A DNA stretch of 64,000 nucleotides from Mycobacterium haemophilum DSM 44634 (GCF_000340435.2 NZ_CP011883.2:3642687-3706686), one strand, 5' to 3'. Counted from the stretch's first letter, positions 1 to 9,299 are shown. Program-made: numbers and translations. The notes: generated from the letters alone by a model not told the origin.

Positions 1-64
1 CACGCTTCGCGCGCACTAACTGGACTCAGCCACGTCGCCAGCTCGACATCGACGAACCTGATCG

Positions 65-1324
65 TCACTGCTCCTCAAGCAGTTCCACAACCAAGTGCCG
101 GATACCGGTATGCCGGTTGCTGCGAGTCCATTCGACCGGCTGTACAACCCGCACCGTGTCGAAGCGCGACAGCAGTTCCTCGAACAGCACGCGCAGTTCC
201 AGCCGAGCCAGATTGGCGCCCAGGCAATAGTGCACGCCCTGGCCGAAGCCTAAGTGCGGATTGGTTTTTCGGGCAATGTCGAACTCGTCGGCGCGGTCGA
301 ACACGCGGCCATCGCGGTTAGCTGAGCCCTCCCAGATCTGTACCTTCTGTCCGGTCTTAATCGGCTGTCCGCCGAGCGTAACGTCGCGTGTAGCGGTGCG
401 CCGCTTGGACGGCGACGGCGACGTCCACCGCACTATCTCCTCGATCGCCGATGGCAACATACCGAAATCCTTACGCAGCGTGTGTAATTGCTCGGGATGA
501 TCGGCCAGCGCCAGCAGCCCGCCCGCGATCGCGTTACGCGTCGTCTCCGCACCGGCGCTAAACAGCAGACTAAAGAACAAATACAGCTCGAGATCCGACA
601 GGGTCGGCGCCGCTGGGTCGTGCAGCGTCGCGTTCGCGACTACCGACAACATGTCGTCGGTCGGCTCGGCACGTTTCGACGCGATCAACCCCTGGCCGTA
701 GGCGTACATCCGCGACCCGGCCGCCGCGGCACTTTCCGAGACGGACATCTGCGCCAAAGATGCCTTGCGCGAGCCGCCGAAGTCGAACTGAGGCTCGATC
801 GCCTCGAATAGCCAGTGTCGTTCCGATTCCGGCACTCCCAACAGGATGCAGATCATCTGCATTGGTAGTTCGGTGGCAATGTCAACCAGAAAATCGAACG
901 GTTCACCCGGCACCACCGCGTCCAGCAGTCGGCGCGCACGGGCCCGCAGATCGTCCTCGACGCGACGGATCATCCGCGGTGTCAGCCCGGAGCTCACGAG
1001 TCGCCGAATTTGCGAATGCCGCGGGTCGTCCATCATGTTGAGCACCTGGCCCGCGATCGCCAGATCCTGCAACAGGGTGCCACCAAACGGTCGCTGACCA
1101 CCGGTGACCGATGAGAATGTTCCCGGATCCTTCAGCACCACAAGCGTTTCCGCGTACGTGGCAACGGACCAGAAGCCCTCCGCGTCAGGAGTGTTGTCGG
1201 TCGGCTCGTGCCAGTAAACCGGCGCTGCGTGCCGATGGATAGCAAACAGCTCATGCGGGAAGCCGTTCGCGAAGTTATCCAGATCGGTGAAGTCGATCTC
1301 GGAGAGCGCGCCGGCCAGCGTCAC
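65..1324 (-). CDS. cyp126: Cytochrome P450, CYP126 type
   Basis: Haem-thiolate monooxygenase of 419 aa. The sequence shows the I-helix oxygen-activation motif AGAETTR, the K-helix ExxR (EEIVR) and the haem loop FGQGVHYCLGANLA, whose Cys is the axial ligand. The GTG start overlaps the purB stop by four bases (GTGA), so the two genes are probably translationally coupled and co-transcribed. The same pairing occurs at M. tuberculosis Rv0777-Rv0778, which is the basis for the name. The physiological substrate is not known from sequence. No ferredoxin lies beside it, so redox partners must come from elsewhere. The 64 bases downstream of its stop show nothing recognisable. Confidence 0.93.
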   Translation of the reverse strand: MTLAGALSEIDFTDLDNFANGFPHELFAIHRHAAPVYWHEPTDNTPDAEGFWSVATYAETLVVLKDPGTFSSVTGGQRPFGGTLLQDLAIAGQVLNMMDDPRHSQIRRLVSSGLTPRMIRRVEDDLRARARRLLDAVVPGEPFDFLVDIATELPMQMICILLGVPESERHWLFEAIEPQFDFGGSRKASLAQMSVSESAAAAGSRMYAYGQGLIASKRAEPTDDMLSVVANATLHDPAAPTLSDLELYLFFSLLFSAGAETTRNAIAGGLLALADHPEQLHTLRKDFGMLPSAIEEIVRWTSPSPSKRRTATRDVTLGGQPIKTGQKVQIWEGSANRDGRVFDRADEFDIARKTNPHLGFGQGVHYCLGANLARLELRVLFEELLSRFDTVRVVQPVEWTRSNRHTGIRHLVVELLEEQ

Positions 1325-2739
1325 AGGATCGCACCTGGCGTGTATTTGGCCGCGTCCGGGTAGCGGCCCACCAGCTTGTCGACCAGCCCAGCCACCTCGT
1401 CGACCTGGTCTGCCGCGGCGCCGGTGAACGCCTTCTTGTCGGCCAGCGCGGCGTCTAGCGCCGCTCGGTCCAACGGCAGCCGTGCATCGGCAGCCAACCG
1501 GTCCAGCAGGTCAGGCTCGGCGCCGTGCTCTCGCATGGCCAGCGCCGTGGCCACCGCGTGTTCTCGGATCACGTGATGAGCGGCCTCGCGACCCATACCA
1601 GCGCGTACGGCCGCGATCAGCACCTTGGTGGTGGCTAGGAACGGCAAATAGCGGTCCAGCTCGCGGCCGATCACCGCCGGGTAGGCGCCGAACTCGTCGA
1701 GCACCGTCAAAAACGTCTCGATCTGCCCGTCGATAGCAAAGAAGCTGTCCGGCAACGCAACTCGACGTACCACTGAGCAGAAGACGTCGCCCTCGTTCCA
1801 CTGCGCGCCGGCCAGTTCGGCTGCCATTACGGCGTAGCCGCGCAACACCACCTGCAGCCCGTTGACCCGTTCACAGCTGCGGGTGTTCATCTTGTGCGGC
1901 ATCGCCGACGAGCCGACCTGTCCCGGCGCGAAGCCCTCGGTGACGAGCTCGTGGCCGGCCATCAACCGGATGGTGTGCGCTAGCGAGGAAGGGCCGGCCC
2001 CGAGCTGCACCAGCGCTGAGATCACATCGTGGTCTAGCGAACGCGGATATACCTGTCCGACGCTAGTGAAAACCGTTGCAAAGCCGAGGAAGTCAGCGAT
2101 TCGTCGCTCGAGTTCGGCCAGCGCCGCAGCGTCACCGCCAAGCAGATCGAGCATGTCCTGCCCGGTACCCATCGGTCCCTTGATCCCGCGCAATGGGTAA
2201 CGGTCGATCAACTCGCGCAGCCTGGTCAACGCGATCAGCGTTTCCTGCGCCGCGGACGCGAAGCGCTTGCCCAATGTTGTGGCCTGCGCGGCGACGTTAT
2301 GGCTGCGTCCGGCCATCACCAGGTCGCGATAGGCCACCGCGCGTTCGGCTAGCCGCGCCGCTACGGCCACACCGTGGCCGAAGACCAATTCCAGCGACCG
2401 CCGGATCTGCAGCTGCTCCACGTTCTCGGTCAGGTCGCGGCTGGTCATCCCCTTATGCACCTGCTCATGGCCGGCCAGCGCGTTGAATTCCTCGATGCGG
2501 GCCTTGACGTCGTGCCGCAGCACGCGTTCGCGGGCGGCGATCGAAGCCAAATCCACGTCACCGAGCACCCGCTCGTAGTCGGCGATCGCCTCAACGGGCA
2601 CCGGAACACCCAGTTCCGCCTGTGCTCGTAGCACGGCCAGCCACAGTTGCCGCTCCGCGATGACCTTGGCTTCCGGCGACCAGATCGCGACCAACTCAGC
2701 GCTGGCGTATCGGGCGGCCAGAACGTTCGGAATGCTCAC
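1321..2739 (-). CDS. purB: Adenylosuccinate lyase
   Basis: Cytoplasmic purine-synthesis enzyme that cleaves SAICAR to AICAR and adenylosuccinate to AMP, releasing fumarate both times. The fumarase/aspartase-superfamily signature GSSAMPHKMN is present, and the TSRDLTENVEQ and AGRSHNVAAQATT segments supply conserved active-site residues. The reading frame is open upstream to 3072, but the GTG at 2739 begins SIPNVLAARYAS, the family N-terminus, and gives 472 aa, the mycobacterial length. The upstream extension is antisense to the DUF429 gene and is rejected. The gene heads an operon with cyp126. The divergent DUF429 gene starts 75 bp away, so both promoters lie in that short gap. Confidence 0.97.
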   Translation of the reverse strand: MSIPNVLAARYASAELVAIWSPEAKVIAERQLWLAVLRAQAELGVPVPVEAIADYERVLGDVDLASIAARERVLRHDVKARIEEFNALAGHEQVHKGMTSRDLTENVEQLQIRRSLELVFGHGVAVAARLAERAVAYRDLVMAGRSHNVAAQATTLGKRFASAAQETLIALTRLRELIDRYPLRGIKGPMGTGQDMLDLLGGDAAALAELERRIADFLGFATVFTSVGQVYPRSLDHDVISALVQLGAGPSSLAHTIRLMAGHELVTEGFAPGQVGSSAMPHKMNTRSCERVNGLQVVLRGYAVMAAELAGAQWNEGDVFCSVVRRVALPDSFFAIDGQIETFLTVLDEFGAYPAVIGRELDRYLPFLATTKVLIAAVRAGMGREAAHHVIREHAVATALAMREHGAEPDLLDRLAADARLPLDRAALDAALADKKAFTGAAADQVDEVAGLVDKLVGRYPDAAKYTPGAIL

Positions 2740-2814
2740 AGAAGCACAGCTTACGGTCGGGGTTCGCGCTGCAACCCGGGAACATCCACGCGACGTCGCC
2801 ATATTCTTAGACCG

Positions 2815-3588
2815 ATGTACTTCGCGGGCGTGGACCTCGCCTGGGCGGGTCGCAACCCAACCGGTGTCGCGGTACTCGATCGCGACGGCTGCTTGATGCA
2901 CGTCGGCGCAGTCCACGACGACGCCGAGGTGCTGGCTGCCTTGCAGCCCTACGTGACCGGCGATTGCCTGGTTGCCTTCGACGCGCCACTGGTGGTGACC
3001 AACCGCACCGGCCAGCGACCGGCCGAGACCGCGCTCAACCGTGACTTCCGCCGGTTCGACGCCGGCGCGCACCCTGCTAACACCAGCAAACCCGAGTTCG
3101 CCGACATTCCACGCGGGGCGCGGTTGGCTCAGGCCCTGGACCTTGACATGAATCCCTGGTCAGCTGCTGGGCGGCGCGCTATCGAGGTCTACCCCCATCC
3201 GGCGACAGTGGCATTGTTCCGGCTGCCGCGCACGTTGAAGTACAAGGCCAAACCCGGCCGCAACCTTGACCTGCTCAAGTCGGAGCTGCTGTTGTTGATG
3301 GACGGCGTTGAGGATCTTGGCCACGCAGTGGTGCCGTTGCGCATTGCCGGTCATCGGGACGGTTACGACGCATGGGCCGAGCTGCGCCGGCAGGTGGCGA
3401 GCGCACAGCGCAAGAGCGAGCTGCGCCGCGCCGAGGATCCGATCGATGCCGTCGTTTGCGCCTACGTCGCGCTGTACGCCCAGCACTGCCCGGCCGGTGT
3501 GACGATCTACGGCGAGTTCGCCACCGGCTACATCGTGACGCCTTCGCTGCCTGCTGACTTGGCTCCGGTCTCCCGATCCTGGCGGTAA
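2815..3588 (+). CDS. DUF429 family predicted nuclease (RNase H-like fold)
   Basis: 257 aa, starting at the ATG of MYFAGVDLAWAG. The acidic motifs expected for this RNase H-like family are visible: GVDLAW near the N-terminus, FDAPL around residue 60, EVYPHPA around 125, and a C-terminal DPIDAVVCAYVA helix. Family members are predicted metal-dependent nucleases without an established substrate. The gene is divergent from purB and convergent with the following TetR gene, and it matches Rv0776c in position. No membrane segment or signal peptide is visible. Function beyond the fold is inference. Confidence 0.85.
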   Translation: MYFAGVDLAWAGRNPTGVAVLDRDGCLMHVGAVHDDAEVLAALQPYVTGDCLVAFDAPLVVTNRTGQRPAETALNRDFRRFDAGAHPANTSKPEFADIPRGARLAQALDLDMNPWSAAGRRAIEVYPHPATVALFRLPRTLKYKAKPGRNLDLLKSELLLLMDGVEDLGHAVVPLRIAGHRDGYDAWAELRRQVASAQRKSELRRAEDPIDAVVCAYVALYAQHCPAGVTIYGEFATGYIVTPSLPADLAPVSRSWR

Positions 3589-3629
3589 ATGCTCACGGCC
3601 CGAACATAATTCAGGAAATACTAGCCGGA

Positions 3630-4247
3630 TCAGATGTTCACCGGTCGCTGGTCGATGGGTGCGAGCACGTCGATAAGGTCGACCACGGTACCCAGCACAG
3701 CAGCACGCGGATCCCGCCCTTCCACCAGCGCCGAGACCACCGCACCATCGACCGCACAGATCAGCGTGCACACCAGTTCGATATGCACGGAGCGGCCCGA
3801 TCGCTCGATGGCTTCGGCCACAGCTTCGGCGCGTTGCCGCAGGCTGCGGCGCATGGTTTCACGCAACGCAGGTAGGCGGGTACAGGCAATATGGCGCTCG
3901 TATCGCGAGATCAGCTGCTCGGCAAGTCCAGAACCCGACACGTCCCCCACCAGCAGATCAACCAATATTTCAGCGGTGGTCTCGGGCCCCCGACGCCGCC
4001 GCGACAGGGCACTGACCCGGGCCCGCAGCTGGGCAATCTCGATCATCCCGGTATGTTCAACCGCTCGCGCAATCAAATCGTCGAGAGACGAGAAATAGTA
4101 AGTCGTAGACGCCAACGGCAGGCCGGCCCGTCGTGCGACCGCCCGGTGTCGCACCGCTTCGAACCCGCCCTCGCCGAGCAGCTCGGCGGCGGCGCTAACC
4201 AGCGCATACCGTCGCCGTTCTCCTTTCGGAGTAACTGCTGCTGTCAT
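3630..4247 (-). CDS. TetR-family transcriptional regulator
   Basis: 205 aa from the ATG at 4247; a GTG two codons upstream is the alternative. The N-terminal TetR helix-turn-helix is clear: RRRYALVSAAAELLGEGGFEAVRHRAVARRAGL followed by STTYYFSSLDDLI. The remainder is a helical ligand-binding domain. The gene is divergent from an exported esterase gene whose start lies 74 bp away. That short shared intergenic region is the likely operator site, so self-regulation and control of the esterase are plausible (inference). It corresponds in position to Rv0775. Ligand unknown. Confidence 0.88.
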   Translation of the reverse strand: MTAAVTPKGERRRYALVSAAAELLGEGGFEAVRHRAVARRAGLPLASTTYYFSSLDDLIARAVEHTGMIEIAQLRARVSALSRRRRGPETTAEILVDLLVGDVSGSGLAEQLISRYERHIACTRLPALRETMRRSLRQRAEAVAEAIERSGRSVHIELVCTLICAVDGAVVSALVEGRDPRAAVLGTVVDLIDVLAPIDQRPVNI

Positions 4248-4320
4248 GACCACCCATGCTGCCAGTCAGCGCCATAGTGCATTACCGTTTCGGCCAAACG
4301 CCTATGGCATGATGGCCCGC

Positions 4321-5220
4321 ATGCCCGATTTGAGCCGCCGCGCCGTGCTCGGTCTGGGTGCCAGCGCGGCCGTCGGCGCGATCGGCGCATACACGCTTGA
4401 CATATTGTTCCAGCCCCGAACATCACAAGCAATGCCGATATCGGCGGCGGGCACCAAGGTTCCACTGGCGCCGGCCACACCGCTCGAGCCGACCGCACCG
4501 GCTCAGACAGCGCCCACCATGGTAACCGGCTCGTTCGCGTCGGCGGCACGTGGCGGGGTAACAACCGACTGGGCGATCGCCCGCCCGCCGGGCCAGACCA
4601 CAGCGTTGCGACCGATGATCGCGCTACACGGCTTGGGCGGCAGCGCGTCCAGCGTGATGGCTGGCGGCGTCGAGCAGGGCCTGGCGCAAGCCGTCGACGC
4701 GGGTTTACCGCCGTTTGCGGTGGTCTCCGTCGACGGAGGCGGCAGCTACTGGCACAAAAGGGCTTCCGGCGAGGACTGCGGGGCCATGGTGCTGAACGAA
4801 CTTATCCCACTGCTGGAAACGCAGCATCTCGATACCTCACGGGTGGCGTTTTTGGGCTGGTCGATGGGCGGCTATGGCGCATTGCTGCTCGGCGGCCGGC
4901 TGGGACCCGTACGTACCGCAGCGATCTGCGCGGTGAGCCCGGCACTGTGGCTGTCCCCCGGAGCAGCCGCGCCCGGCGCATTCGACGGGGCCGACGACTG
5001 GTCGGCGAACTCGGTGTTCGGACTGCCCGCGCTGACCTCCATCCCGATCCGAGTCGATTGCGGCGATAGTGATCCGTTCTACTCGGCAACCAAGCGGTTC
5101 ATAGCTCAACTGCCAAACCCGCCCGCTGGCGGTTTCTCGCCCGGCGGGCATAACGGGGGCTTCTGGAGCTCGCAGCTGCCGGCGGAACTCACCTGGATGG
5201 CACCGTTGCTGACGGCTTAA
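4321..5220 (+). CDS. Exported alpha/beta-hydrolase esterase with a Tat-like signal
   Basis: 299 aa from ATG 4321; in-frame ATGs at 4309 and 4312 add at most four residues. The N-terminus PDLSRRAVLGLG is a twin-arginine (SRRxxLG) signal followed by a hydrophobic stretch, so export by Tat is predicted. The nucleophile elbow is GWSMGGYG. The acid is probably in DCGDSDPF and the His in PGGHNGGFW, giving an esterase D/antigen-85-like fold. A low-complexity Ala/Pro/Thr linker (residues about 45-75) separates signal and catalytic domain. It matches Rv0774c in position, a gene I recall as an exported esterase. Substrate unknown. Confidence 0.86.
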   Translation: MPDLSRRAVLGLGASAAVGAIGAYTLDILFQPRTSQAMPISAAGTKVPLAPATPLEPTAPAQTAPTMVTGSFASAARGGVTTDWAIARPPGQTTALRPMIALHGLGGSASSVMAGGVEQGLAQAVDAGLPPFAVVSVDGGGSYWHKRASGEDCGAMVLNELIPLLETQHLDTSRVAFLGWSMGGYGALLLGGRLGPVRTAAICAVSPALWLSPGAAAPGAFDGADDWSANSVFGLPALTSIPIRVDCGDSDPFYSATKRFIAQLPNPPAGGFSPGGHNGGFWSSQLPAELTWMAPLLTA

Positions 5221-5232
5221 AGCGCTGTCGGC

Positions 5233-5292
5233 CGCGAGCGTAACCTGGCTGCGATTCCGAGCGCTCGATATGGCGGTGACGTTACGCTCGCG
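5233..5292. promoter_or_regulatory. Long inverted repeat ending at the ggtA start codon
   Basis: Perfect 12-base arms CGCGAGCGTAAC (5233-5244) and GTTACGCTCGCG (5281-5292) flank a 36-base loop. The right arm ends three bases before the GTG of ggtA and covers the ribosome-binding region. It could form a hairpin that terminates transcription from the esterase gene or limits ggtA initiation. The role is inference. Confidence 0.5.
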
Positions 5293-5294
5293 AG

Positions 5295-6878
5295 GTGAGC
5301 GCTCCCTTCGACTGGACCCTCCCTTACGCCTGGCCGCGAAAGCCTGTCCTAGCGACAAACGTTGTGTGCACATCGCAACCGCTGGCCGCCCAAGCAGGTC
5401 TGCGGATGCTCGCCGAGGGCGGGAGCGCCGTCGACGCGGCCGTCGCCACTGCCATCACACTCACAGTGGTGGAACCAGTGTCTAATGGCATCGGCTCGGA
5501 CGCCTTCGCCATCGTCTGGGATGGCCAGCAACTGCACGGACTCAACGCTTCGGGTCGCTCCCCTGCGGCATGGACGCCAGAGTACTTTGGCGACAACGCT
5601 GTTCCCGAGCTCGGCTGGAATTCGGTGACCGTGCCTGGAGCGGTGTCGGCCTGGGTTGAATTGCATGCCAAGTTTGGAAAGCTGCCGTTCGAGAGGCTTT
5701 TCGAGCCGGCGATCTCATACGGCCACAACGGGTTTCTGGTCTCGCCGACCGTCGCGGAGCAATGGGCGGCACAGGTGCCGCTGTTTGAAGCCCAGCCCGG
5801 ATTCGCCGAGGCGTTCCTGCCGGCCGGGCGAGCACCGAAACCCGGCGAGCTGTTCGCCTTCTCCGAGCAAGCAGTCACCCTCGAGCTGATCGGCGCAACC
5901 AACGGTGACGCGTTCTACCGCGGAGAACTGGCGGCCAGACTCGAAGCACACGCGACGGCCAATGGCGGCGTCATGCGTGCCAGCGACTTGGCCGCTCATC
6001 GCGCCGACTGGGTTGGCACGATCAACGGAACGTACCGCGGATACACCATCCACGAGATACCGCCCAACGGCCAGGGCATCGTGGCGTTGATCGCCCTCGG
6101 AATCCTGGAACAGTTCGACATGTCTTCGTTGCCAGCAGATTCCGCTGACAGCGTGCATCTGCAGATCGAAGCAGTCAAGCTGGCTTTCGCCGACGCGCAG
6201 GCCTATGTCGCCGATATCGATCACATGTCGCTACGCTCCGAACGCCTCCTGGACAAAGAGTATCTCAAGCAGCGCGCGGCACTGATCGACCGCAAGCAGG
6301 CACAACCGGCATCCGCTGGCGCCCCGACCGGGGGCACCGTGTATCTAACCGCCGCCGACGCCGCGGGGGTGATGGTGTCAATGATCCAGTCAAACTACCT
6401 GGGCTTTGGCTCCGGCGTGGTGGTACCAGGAACCGGCATTTCGTTGCAAAATCGGGGCTCGAATTTCGTTGCTGCTCAAGGCCATCCAAACTGCGTGGGG
6501 CCCAGCAAGCGTCCCTACCACACAATCATTCCGGGCTTTGTTAGCAAAGACGGAGCACCGGTGATGAGCTTCGGGGTGATGGGCGGCCCAATGCAACCCC
6601 AAGGTCATGTGCAGGTTCTGGTGCGCATCGCCGATTACGGCCAGAATCCGCAGACAGCCTGCGACGGCCCGAGGTTCCGCTGGATACACGGCCTTCAGGT
6701 CAGCTGCGAGCAAGGTTTCCCGCAGTCAACGCTGGATGAACTCCGGCGGCGCGGGCATGACCTGGTGACTGTGGACGACTACTCGCAGTTCGGCAGCTGC
6801 CAGGCGATTTGGCGCCTCGAAGACGGGTATCTGGCGGCCAGCGACCCGCGCCGGGACGGCCAAGCCGCGGCTTTCTAG
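5295..6878 (+). CDS. ggtA: Gamma-glutamyltransferase family protein
   Basis: 527 aa, GTG start. Members are Ntn hydrolases that cleave themselves to expose a Thr nucleophile. The candidate here is the Thr of GGTVYLTAAD (around residue 350), in the position of the canonical TTHxSV segment, followed by the SMIQSNYLGFGSGVVVPGTGI core. GSAVDAAVATAITLTVVEP near the N-terminus and GVMGGPMQPQGHVQ near the C-terminus are typical of the family. No signal peptide is evident, so a cytoplasmic acylase-like or glutathione-related role is possible. It follows the esterase gene by 74 bp and matches Rv0773c. Downstream lies the accessory region. Confidence 0.92.
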   Translation: MSAPFDWTLPYAWPRKPVLATNVVCTSQPLAAQAGLRMLAEGGSAVDAAVATAITLTVVEPVSNGIGSDAFAIVWDGQQLHGLNASGRSPAAWTPEYFGDNAVPELGWNSVTVPGAVSAWVELHAKFGKLPFERLFEPAISYGHNGFLVSPTVAEQWAAQVPLFEAQPGFAEAFLPAGRAPKPGELFAFSEQAVTLELIGATNGDAFYRGELAARLEAHATANGGVMRASDLAAHRADWVGTINGTYRGYTIHEIPPNGQGIVALIALGILEQFDMSSLPADSADSVHLQIEAVKLAFADAQAYVADIDHMSLRSERLLDKEYLKQRAALIDRKQAQPASAGAPTGGTVYLTAADAAGVMVSMIQSNYLGFGSGVVVPGTGISLQNRGSNFVAAQGHPNCVGPSKRPYHTIIPGFVSKDGAPVMSFGVMGGPMQPQGHVQVLVRIADYGQNPQTACDGPRFRWIHGLQVSCEQGFPQSTLDELRRRGHDLVTVDDYSQFGSCQAIWRLEDGYLAASDPRRDGQAAAF

Positions 6879-6933
6879 GCCGGCAAGTAATCGATTGACT
6901 TAAAGCAGGCGGCGAGTCAGACCTAATAAATAA

Positions 6934-6946
6934 ACCAACCGTCAGT
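6934..6946. promoter_or_regulatory. Possible TetR operator (weak)
   Basis: ACCAAC-C-GTCAGT forms an imperfect palindrome 17 bp upstream of the broken TetR gene, in an A/T-rich stretch that could carry its promoter. Two of six arm positions mismatch. Suggestive only. Confidence 0.25.
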
Positions 6947-6962
6947 CTAATAATGAGGGTTG

Positions 6963-7440
6963 ATGGCGAGAACAGTCAACGTTGCTGAGCACACTACGCG
7001 GCGTGATGAGATCCTTGATGCGGCGCAGCAGTTGATCCTGTCCATCGGCTATGAGCGTCTGACGGTTCAGGACATTCTCAACCTGCAGATCTCCAAAGGC
7101 GCTTTCTACCAATACTTTGACTCCAAACCAACGGTGATCGAAGCCCTCACCACACGGCTGATCAGCGACTCCGAACAGGCCCTCGCGCCGATTGTCGAGA
7201 TGCCCGGGACGGCGCCCGTACAGAAATTGCAAGCCTTCTTCGACGAAGATCATCCGGTGGAAGTCACAGTGGCAGAACCTCTTTGTGGCGCTGCTGTCGG
7301 TCTGGTATGGCCACGGCAATGTCGCCTTTCGGCTGCTGAGCGCGATCGTCCGTCAAGGTGTCGACGAGGGTCAGTTCATAATCGCTTATCCCGAGCAGGC
7401 CGGGGCAATCATCTTCGTCATCATTCAGTCGCTGCAAAAA
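6963..7440 (+). pseudogene. Broken TetR-family regulator
   Basis: ATG 6963 begins a clear TetR helix-turn-helix (RRDEILDAAQQLIL, then SKGAFYQYFDSKPTVIEAL). After KLQAFFDE, near 7243, the frame is lost. The rest of the ligand domain (RWKSQWQNLFVALLSVWYGH, then IVRQGVDEGQFIIAYPEQAG) continues in the +1 frame until about 7440. One indel therefore separates the DNA-binding from the ligand domain. The open frame that runs on to 7757 is a chance join with a monooxygenase relic, not one protein. Confidence 0.85.
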
Positions 7441-7444
7441 AGCG

Positions 7445-8115
7445 ATGGCCCAGCGGCTGCTTGTCGTCCGGTATCGCCGGCGTCACTGCCCAAGCTGCAG
7501 ATGGTCCAATCGAGATCCGTGCCGACCTGACTGTCGCGTGTGACGGACGGTGGTCGGTCATTCGAGATCGCTCCGGCTTGCCGGTCACCGAGTATCCGAT
7601 GCCCATTGAGGTGCTGTGGTTTCGCCTCCCGCGTACGGACTTCGCCGCGGAAACTCTCGGATATGTCGGCGAAGGCCAGATCGTGATCGCGATCAATCGT
7701 GGCGAGTACTGGCAGTGCGGCACGACCATCGACAACGGCGGCTTGGAGCGAATATAGGCCCAGGGCTACCGGCATTCCATTCCACAGTTGCTGCGGCCGC
7801 CCCATTCCTGGCCTCGAGCCTCGCCTCGTTGACCGATTGGGACCAGATCAAACTGCTGTCGGTACGCGCCAACCGGCTGAGGCGGTGGTCGCTGCCGGGT
7901 CTGTTGTATATCGGGGACGCCACACACGTGATGTCCCTGGTCGGCGGGATCGGCGTCAACTACGCCACCGCCGACGCGGTAGCGGCAGCCAATTCACTTG
8001 CCGGTCCGCTAGCGAACGGCGCAGTGAGTGACGATAACCTGCGCGCGGTGCAGAGACGCCGGGAGCCTCCGACACGGGTTGCTCAGTGGCTGCAAGGTTT
8101 ACAGACCGCGAATCT
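7445..8115 (+). pseudogene. Remnant of an FAD-dependent monooxygenase
   Basis: Translations in two frames give the middle and C-terminal parts of a flavin aromatic hydroxylase: IEIRADLTVACDGRWSVIR (the DG motif region), then after a frameshift near 7750, LPGLLYIGDATHVMSLVGG (the FAD-ribityl GD motif) and RRREPPTRVAQWLQ. The N-terminal Rossmann GxGxxG portion, roughly 130 residues, is missing. It follows a TetR remnant, a common regulator/oxidoreductase pairing. A short piece of the same gene recurs at 10158-10226. Confidence 0.85.
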
Positions 8116-8278
8116 CGTCCGAATGAGTCGGAAAGGCCCGCGCTGCGGATGCTTTACACCCCAGCGCACGACGAACGGTCATGACGGGGCATGGATGGCC
8201 AGCGCATCTACGCAACGTATTGCCCGAACGGATTGTAGCCGATCACCAGTCTCTTCGCTTGTAACGACTGTCGACTCG

Positions 8279-9127
8279 CTAGCTAACGGTATTGGCGTTG
8301 TCAGCCTCGGCGGTCGCATACTTGTCGGCACCGGTGGCCAAGGCGGCGGCAAAGTTGTTAAGGACCCGCACCACCTCATCGTTGATCCAACTATAGTCTA
8401 TCGCGTAGTCCCCCAGTAATTCCGCTGCCTTCAGTGACACCTTGTCGTACGCGGGGGGGTATACCGTGGTTGTGGCTGGACTCACCTCAGCATCGAGGGC
8501 GACCACCAGATCGCTCATCTTTTGCACCTGAGCGGCCGCCACCGTCAACGCCTCAGGATTTGCAGTCACAAAAGACGTCCCAACTCCAACCAACCCGGTG
8601 TTGTTGACGATCGGCGGCGGCGACTGCCACGGAGTCAACTTCGACCATGCTTCCCGCACGGCACGCTCATATTCCAACATCACATCAACGTTCCTCGCCC
8701 AGAAATCTTCGTATTCCCAGTCGAGCTGGGCGATATCCGCATTGTCTTTCCAGAGTGCGTTGTTGTAGCGCAGCATAAGCCTCCGACTACGGTTGGCCTG
8801 GATCGCCTGCAGGGGCACCACTCGGCTACGTGCGTATAAATAAGCCCGCTCGATTACCTCGATCTGTCTCTTGGGCTCAGACAGCTGCACACAGAGGTCA
8901 GTCAGCCACCCCACAAACGGCCGGGCCGCCTCCACCACCTGCATCATCACCGGACCTGACCACTGCTGTTGCAGCCCTTCGAGCACAGCCATGAACGACT
9001 CCTCGAGGGCCGCCATCTTCGCAGCCAACGAATCCCATGCCGCGGCGGTGCGCTGCATCGATGCAGTACCGTCGCCGTTACACGTGTCGCGGGAGATCTT
9101 CTCCGGTGAACCATATTCGCCATACAT
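8279..9127 (-). CDS. PPE41-like/PE25-like in-frame fusion protein
   Basis: 282 aa from ATG 9127. Residues 1 to about 177 are a PPE domain. The PPE motif has drifted to SPE; WSG, WLTDLCVQLSE, NNALW and LTPWQSPPPI are present, strongly resembling PPE41. The remainder is a complete PE domain (SFVTANPEAL to KYATAEADN) resembling PE25, ending in a YxxxE type VII secretion signal (YATAE). In sibling copies the PE starts at ATG within GGCATGTCTTTTGTG. Here that codon is ACG and no stop precedes it, so the PPE reads straight into the PE. The domain order is the reverse of the usual PE-then-PPE gene order. The open frame continues upstream to 9310 through a PE relic. Whether the fusion folds as a self-contained heterodimer mimic is inference. 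Confidence 0.8.
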   Translation of the reverse strand: MYGEYGSPEKISRDTCNGDGTASMQRTAAAWDSLAAKMAALEESFMAVLEGLQQQWSGPVMMQVVEAARPFVGWLTDLCVQLSEPKRQIEVIERAYLYARSRVVPLQAIQANRSRRLMLRYNNALWKDNADIAQLDWEYEDFWARNVDVMLEYERAVREAWSKLTPWQSPPPIVNNTGLVGVGTSFVTANPEALTVAAAQVQKMSDLVVALDAEVSPATTTVYPPAYDKVSLKAAELLGDYAIDYSWINDEVVRVLNNFAAALATGADKYATAEADNANTVS

Positions 9128-9159
9128 CTGTGTGTTCGTTGTTCCTTTCGGCCTCACAT

Positions 9160-9283
9160 AGGTTGTGACCGGGCTCGCCTCAGCACCGAAGGCAACCATC
9201 CAGTCGCTCGTCTTTCGCACCTGAGCAGCCGCCACCATCAACGCCTGGCGGTCACGGTTACAAAAGACAGCCAACACCATTCC
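9160..9283 (-). pseudogene. Truncated PE25-like gene
   Basis: The translation RQALMVAAAQVRKTSDWMVAFG, then EASPVTTYV, matches the first 40 residues of the neighbouring PE domains. It then jumps into the leader of the PPE gene. The ATG has lost its A (CTGTCTTTTG for CATGTCTTTTG), and the C-terminal half including the secretion motif is deleted. Confidence 0.75.
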
Positions 9284-9299
9284 GCGATCTACCAACCCA

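Noticed and set aside
2740..3072. N-terminal extension of purB by 111 codons
   Set aside because: Overlaps the DUF429 gene in antisense; the GTG at 2739 gives the conserved 472-aa PurB.
6960..7757. A 265-aa TetR-monooxygenase fusion protein
   Set aside because: Its middle is a frameshifted ligand domain and its ends belong to two different broken genes.
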